DNA of 64,000 nucleotides from Clostridiales bacterium UBA1316 (GTDB taxonomy: Bacteria; Bacillota; Clostridia; Oscillospirales; Oscillospiraceae). The notes under the pieces were generated by a model, which saw only the letters and a program-made list of their open reading frames with translations, had not been told where the DNA came from and did no database searches. Location of the stretch: contig DBTM01000060.1 in NCBI GenBank assembly GCA_002307055.1, positions 11,215 through 75,214 on the forward strand, written 5' to 3'. Positions within the stretch are counted from its first letter, which is position 1. Each line of letters opens with the position of its first letter. The position numbers and the translations under genes are program-made. Shown in pieces: positions 60,357-64,000 of the stretch.

Positions 60357-61861
60357 CAGATCATCACTCCTATGACGGATTGCTCCGTAAAGTCTTCGTC
60401 ACGGCGGATGATGCCTGTGACCCTGCCGTCTCTCATTACAATCAGCCGGTCTGCCATACCGAGCACTTCTGTCAGCTCGTCGGATATCAGAATCGTGGCA
60501 ATTCCGTTTTCCTTTGTCTCCTTCATCAGGGAATAGATGTATGACTTGACGCCGACATCGACGCCGCGCGTCGGGCAGTCCAGGATAAGCACCTTCAGAT
60601 CCTTGGCGAGCCACCGCCCGAGGTTGACCTTCTGCTTATTGCCCCCGGAGAGCGCGTCCATTGTCTGATAAATATCAATACACTTGACCGACAGCTTTTT
60701 TGTCATGTCCGAAGCCAGTTTCTTCAGCTTCTTTGGCGCAAGATAACCGACGCTGCTCTGCAGTTCCGTAAGAGAAGGCAGGGTAATGTTTTCCAAGATG
60801 CTTGTATGCATCATCAAGGCTTCGTTGTCTCTGTCTTTTGGTACATAAGCCATATCGTTTTTCAGGGCATCAGCAGATTTACGAATGCCGAGACCTTTTG
60901 CGTTCAGGTAAACAGTGCCGCCAGACAGCTTAGTAAGGCCGTATACGGCTTTGCCTACTGAATGAATACCGGAGTCACTCAGTCCGCAGAAGCCGAGAAT
61001 CTCACCTTCATGCACATCGAAGGTTAAATCCTCAAATTCGCCCGAAACCGTCAGGTTCTTCGCGCTCAGGACAACAGTGTCTTTATAATCCGGCTTCATG
61101 TCTGCACGGTAGTAATCCCCGCTGATTTCGCGCCCGACCATCATCTGTTTAATGTTGCCCGGTGTCGCCTCAGCCGAAAGAACCTCGCCGATGACCTCGC
61201 CGTCCCGCAGGACAGTGATCGAGTCTGTGATTTTTATCAGCTCCTCAACATCATGTGTAATGACGATGACAGATCGGCCCATCGATTTGAGTTTTTTCAG
61301 CAGTTCATAAAGCTTGTTTCTGTTATTCATCGACAGAGACTGTGTGATCTCGTCGAGTATGAGAATTTGAGGGTCGACGGACAGAGCTCTCGCCAGCTCG
61401 ATAATTTTCCGTGTCTCGATCATCATGCCATCCGTGAGTCTATTCAGCGGCACCTTTGGAAGCTCCCACTTTTCAAACTGCTCGTCTGCAGCTCTGTTAA
61501 GGGCTTTCAAGCTGATGATGCCGTTTTTTGTAAACTGGCCGGTCCTTCCTAAAAAAATATTCACACCGGCAGGCAAGCTGCCGACAACGCCCAATTCCTG
61601 CATAACTATGGAGATTCCGCAGCGATTAGCATCGATCGGGTTATGCGGATTGTATTCCTTTCCATTGAACAGCATGACGCCCGAATCCCGAGGATACATC
61701 CCTGCAATCTGCGATATGAGCGTGGATTTACCGGAGCCGTTTTCACCGATGAGCCCCTTGATTTCACCTTTTCTCACAGTAAAGTGAATATCCTTGTTGG
61801 CGTGTGTCGGACCGAAATATTTATTGAGGTCTTTGATCTCGAGAATCGTTTCCATGTTCAT
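60356..61861 (-). CDS. RbsA-type ABC importer ATPase, one degenerate site
   Basis: 501 residues with two ATPase domains. Domain 1 has Walker A GENGSGKST, Walker B ILILDEITQSLS and His in VITHDV, but its signature reads LTDGMMIE instead of LSxGxxQ. Domain 2 has the intact signature LSGGNKQKVNLGR, but Walker A is GLSDSGIHSV and Walker B LILDCPTRG with Cys for Glu. The one competent site is therefore Walker 1 with signature 2; the other should not hydrolyse ATP. It overlaps the first permease gene by four bases. Confidence 0.93.
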   Translation of the reverse strand: MNMETILEIKDLNKYFGPTHANKDIHFTVRKGEIKGLIGENGSGKSTLISQIAGMYPRDSGVMLFNGKEYNPHNPIDANRCGISIVMQELGVVGSLPAGVNIFLGRTGQFTKNGIISLKALNRAADEQFEKWELPKVPLNRLTDGMMIETRKIIELARALSVDPQILILDEITQSLSMNNRNKLYELLKKLKSMGRSVIVITHDVEELIKITDSITVLRDGEVIGEVLSAEATPGNIKQMMVGREISGDYYRADMKPDYKDTVVLSAKNLTVSGEFEDLTFDVHEGEILGFCGLSDSGIHSVGKAVYGLTKLSGGTVYLNAKGLGIRKSADALKNDMAYVPKDRDNEALMMHTSILENITLPSLTELQSSVGYLAPKKLKKLASDMTKKLSVKCIDIYQTMDALSGGNKQKVNLGRWLAKDLKVLILDCPTRGVDVGVKSYIYSLMKETKENGIATILISDELTEVLGMADRLIVMRDGRVTGIIRRDEDFTEQSVIGVMI

Positions 61862-62844
61862 TTCACAACCTCCTTAACGCCCTTCTGCCCGAAAATACCG
61901 AATGCGATCAGGAAGGCGCCCAGGAAGGCTTCCTGCAGCGTGCCAGACGGTACACCCAATATCGTTAGCAGGTTAAAGATCGCAAAGATGATCACCGCGC
62001 AGATCGGCACAGCGATAATGATATTGAGCCGTTTCTGTAAAATTTGAGCCAGCATAACGATTGCAAGCGGTTGGAAAACGACGTAAATACTCGTCAGGCC
62101 TGTCTTCACGGTTGTCCGGCCAGCAATGCTCTCCTGTACAAAGGCTGCAATGCCAATAAAAACTCCGCAGATAACGCCGACCCACAGGAGTGTTTTGAGG
62201 AGGTTGACACCAATCGCTTTAGCAACTTCTTTGTTGCCGCCGAGCGCACGGATATTCAAGCCCACAGTCGTCTTATTGTAGATGATATAGGCGGCGGCAA
62301 GCCCCGCGCCAAGCAGAACAAGAGTCCACGGCAGCTGCCCCAGTACCCGGAAGTTTCTGTTCAGTTCACTATCAATAAGCGGTTTTGTCGATTTCCCAAC
62401 CTTAAGGAAGACGGCCACAGCCTCATAAATCATCGCCAGACTGATGCCGGCAATCCATGACGGGATCTTTGTAAAAGCAAAGACACTGAAGTTTATAAAT
62501 ACCAAAAGTATACCAATAATGAGCCCGGCGAGTATAACACCCGGATAACCCAGCCAGTTGCCGAATATAGCGGTCGCAAAAGAGCCAAGCACCAGAATCG
62601 ACCCGATGGACAGGTCTGTATAGCCGCAGGCGAACAGGAAACAGAGACCCCAAGCGACAAACGTCGGCCATACAATGTGCGATATTATGACCGAAATATT
62701 TGATCCTTCAAGGAATTTCCCGCCTGTAATAATGTTGAAGATGAAAGCGACGACCGCGATAAAAGCAATAAGAATAATAACAAAGACGATTGGCCTCTGT
62801 AACTTTTCCTGTGATGGGCCTTTTTCTTTTCGTTCTTTTCGCAA
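61858..62844 (-). CDS. RbsC-type ABC importer permease 1
   Basis: 328 residues, about ten helices. CGYTDLSIGSILVLGSFAT near residue 74 is the permease signature. GLNIRALGGNKEVAKAIGV near residue 195 is the coupling loop to the ATPase. The N-terminal 15 residues are basic. It is separated from the binding-protein gene by about 170 bases with a strong hairpin. Confidence 0.92.
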   Translation of the reverse strand: MRKERKEKGPSQEKLQRPIVFVIILIAFIAVVAFIFNIITGGKFLEGSNISVIISHIVWPTFVAWGLCFLFACGYTDLSIGSILVLGSFATAIFGNWLGYPGVILAGLIIGILLVFINFSVFAFTKIPSWIAGISLAMIYEAVAVFLKVGKSTKPLIDSELNRNFRVLGQLPWTLVLLGAGLAAAYIIYNKTTVGLNIRALGGNKEVAKAIGVNLLKTLLWVGVICGVFIGIAAFVQESIAGRTTVKTGLTSIYVVFQPLAIVMLAQILQKRLNIIIAVPICAVIIFAIFNLLTILGVPSGTLQEAFLGAFLIAFGIFGQKGVKEVVK

Positions 62845-62920
62845 AACCGTAATACCCCTTTTTTAGTTAATGCGGATACGATTGATACTAATATAAGTCG
62901 AGTTTGCGAAACTGACTGTC

Positions 62921-62938
62921 CATGTAGGCAGCCGCAAA
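62921..62938. repeat. Fragment of the 28.5-kb intergenic repeat
   Basis: CCATGTAGGCAGCCGCAA matches 28533-28550 at 17 of 18 bases. The flanking GTAGGGG arms are absent here. Confidence 0.6.
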
Positions 62939-62945
62939 CCCTTTA

Positions 62946-62985
62946 TTCATGAACAGCCTGCCACATAAAGCAGGCTGTTCATGAA
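62946..62985 (-). terminator. Perfect 16-bp hairpin between binding-protein and permease genes
   Basis: TTCATGAACAGCCTGC (62946-62961) pairs without mismatch with its complement at 62970-62985, leaving an eight-base loop. No T-run follows on the minus strand. It may protect the upstream binding-protein mRNA or partly stop transcription before the permease genes. Confidence 0.75.
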
Positions 62986-63013
62986 CGGGTTACATTGATG
63001 CGTCAGTAATAGC

Positions 63014-64000
63014 TCAGTCGACGGTCGGCAGATTGTGCGCCTTAAGGATTTCGTTCAGGCTAAGCCCGCTATTCAGCAGATCCGTATATGTCTTATAGCT
63101 TACATCCGGGTTATATCTCCAGCATAGAGACTGTAAAACTTGATCTGCGACCGGATGCACCCCCTCGGTGCAGAAGACAGATATATAGGCATCAACATTA
63201 TCTTTATTAATGGAGATAGGAACCGTCTGTAAACGAGGTGCTTTACCGCTGTCATCCTTGATGGGGTGACCATCCATGTAATTTATCAACAGAGTAGGCG
63301 CGATTAATGATGCCAGGTTGATACCGTCGCTGCCCCCTGCAACATCGCCCTTCTTTATGGATTCGGCTGAAGACTTATCGACGCAGGACAGATAGACTTT
63401 TACCTGATCCTTCAGTCCAAGATTCCCGATCGCAGAGAGTGAACCCGCGACATAGTCGCCAACCATAGCATACAGGCAGTCCGCATCCTTATGGGCGGAG
63501 AACATATCTTCCGCTTTTGTCGCACATTCGGAAGCATCTGTGCAGCGAGCCTCCGCTAGGATCGTGCCCCCTTTGGCCTTAAACTCATCTGAAAAGCCTT
63601 TCGATCTTTGATCCATGTTGTTATCGCCAATGTTTCCGCCGATGATAACCGCCGCTTTGCAGCCGTCTGCGATAGCCATGTCGGCAACCGTCTTGCCTTC
63701 AAGTACCATATTGGAGTCAACTGCCCCGACATAATACGGATTGCTCTCGGCAAGCTTATCACGATCGGCATCAGCGCCGATTTGGGTATACATAACGAAA
63801 GGAACCTTTGCACTCATGCACACCTGGGCCATTTGCGGCACCGTCGCCACCGCGGCGCCCATCATGCAAATACCTTGCACACCCGCCGAACAGAAGTTCT
63901 GGATGTTCGCCAGCTCTTTATCGCCGGTGCACTGATTCCTCTCTCTGAGGGTGTTTATGTCAATAACACCTAACGCGTACACACACTCACTATGTACCAT
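63014..64000 (-). CDS. Sugar-type ABC importer substrate-binding protein (5' end outside window)
   Basis: At least 328 residues are visible and the frame is open at the right edge, so the signal peptide lies outside. The fold is type I periplasmic-binding (AVIIGGNIGDNNMDQRSKGF, then DCLYAMVGDYVAGSLSAIGN and GDVAGGSDGINLASLI). The rbs-type permeases and ATPase downstream make it the solute receptor. Six or more Cys residues (for example CTGDKE, FCSAG, ICMMG, RCTDASEC) are unusual for an exported protein. The ligand is not evident. Confidence 0.88.
   Translation of the reverse strand: MVHSECVYALGVIDINTLRERNQCTGDKELANIQNFCSAGVQGICMMGAAVATVPQMAQVCMSAKVPFVMYTQIGADADRDKLAESNPYYVGAVDSNMVLEGKTVADMAIADGCKAAVIIGGNIGDNNMDQRSKGFSDEFKAKGGTILAEARCTDASECATKAEDMFSAHKDADCLYAMVGDYVAGSLSAIGNLGLKDQVKVYLSCVDKSSAESIKKGDVAGGSDGINLASLIAPTLLINYMDGHPIKDDSGKAPRLQTVPISINKDNVDAYISVFCTEGVHPVADQVLQSLCWRYNPDVSYKTYTDLLNSGLSLNEILKAHNLPTVD

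Overview
The window looks like chromosomal DNA from an anaerobic low-to-mid GC Firmicute, most likely a member of the Clostridia. The evidence is strong GGAGG-type ribosome binding sites, TTG starts, Rho-independent terminators, a T-box leader on leuS, a NiCo (czcD) riboswitch, a SHOCT protein, YcxB-like and DUF169 proteins, and KdpDE and QueG-like Fe-S proteins. I see no rRNA, tRNA, CRISPR array, prophage or intact insertion sequence. Species cannot be fixed from the sequence alone.

Layout. 1-2.4 kb: 3' part of a CDF metal exporter behind a NiCo riboswitch, then an ECF-like sigma factor with a long C-terminal extension. 2.6-7.3 kb: a flavoprotein and a GH42 beta-galactosidase in one unit, then a membrane protein. 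7.3-10.2 kb: T-box and leuS. 10.3-17.3 kb: peroxidase, mutY, an XRE regulator with paired operator-like palindromes, a HAD phosphatase, a SHOCT protein, an amine oxidase and a VCBS-like protein. 17.3-19.4 kb: a decayed nucleoside-uptake operon in which only deoC and cdd remain intact. 19.5-27.1 kb: tandem YcxB-like protein, a KdpD/KdpE-like pair, a KimA-like APC permease that appears to start at ATT, and an unknown membrane-anchored protein.

27.4-33.7 kb (minus strand) is an ndh2 - polyprenyl synthase - UbiA prenyltransferase - lipoprotein - apbE operon. It has the parts of a flavin-based extracellular electron transfer (EET) locus. 34.5-46.5 kb (minus strand) is one probable 12-kb operon: phosphopantetheinyl transferase, a two-module NRPS whose A-domain residues suggest serine twice and whose thioesterase carries Cys in place of the usual Ser, a 7TM histidine kinase, a receiver-HD-GYP protein, and a QueG-like Fe-S protein. 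This is the best candidate here for a new system: a peptide made, sensed and converted into cyclic-di-GMP turnover by one operon.

46.7-54 kb: thioredoxin-like protein, zinc-ribbon and YwaF-like membrane proteins, PPK2, a 44-residue membrane protein, then a CheY-like / CoA-binding / RnfD-RnfC fusion operon and a LOG-NIF3-like fusion. 54-58 kb: histidine phosphatase, TetR, a degenerate subtilase and a MATE exporter. 58-64 kb: a DUF362 pseudogene, a DUF169 protein and an RbsABC-type ABC importer with a perfect 16-bp hairpin between the binding-protein and permease genes. The window ends inside the binding-protein gene.
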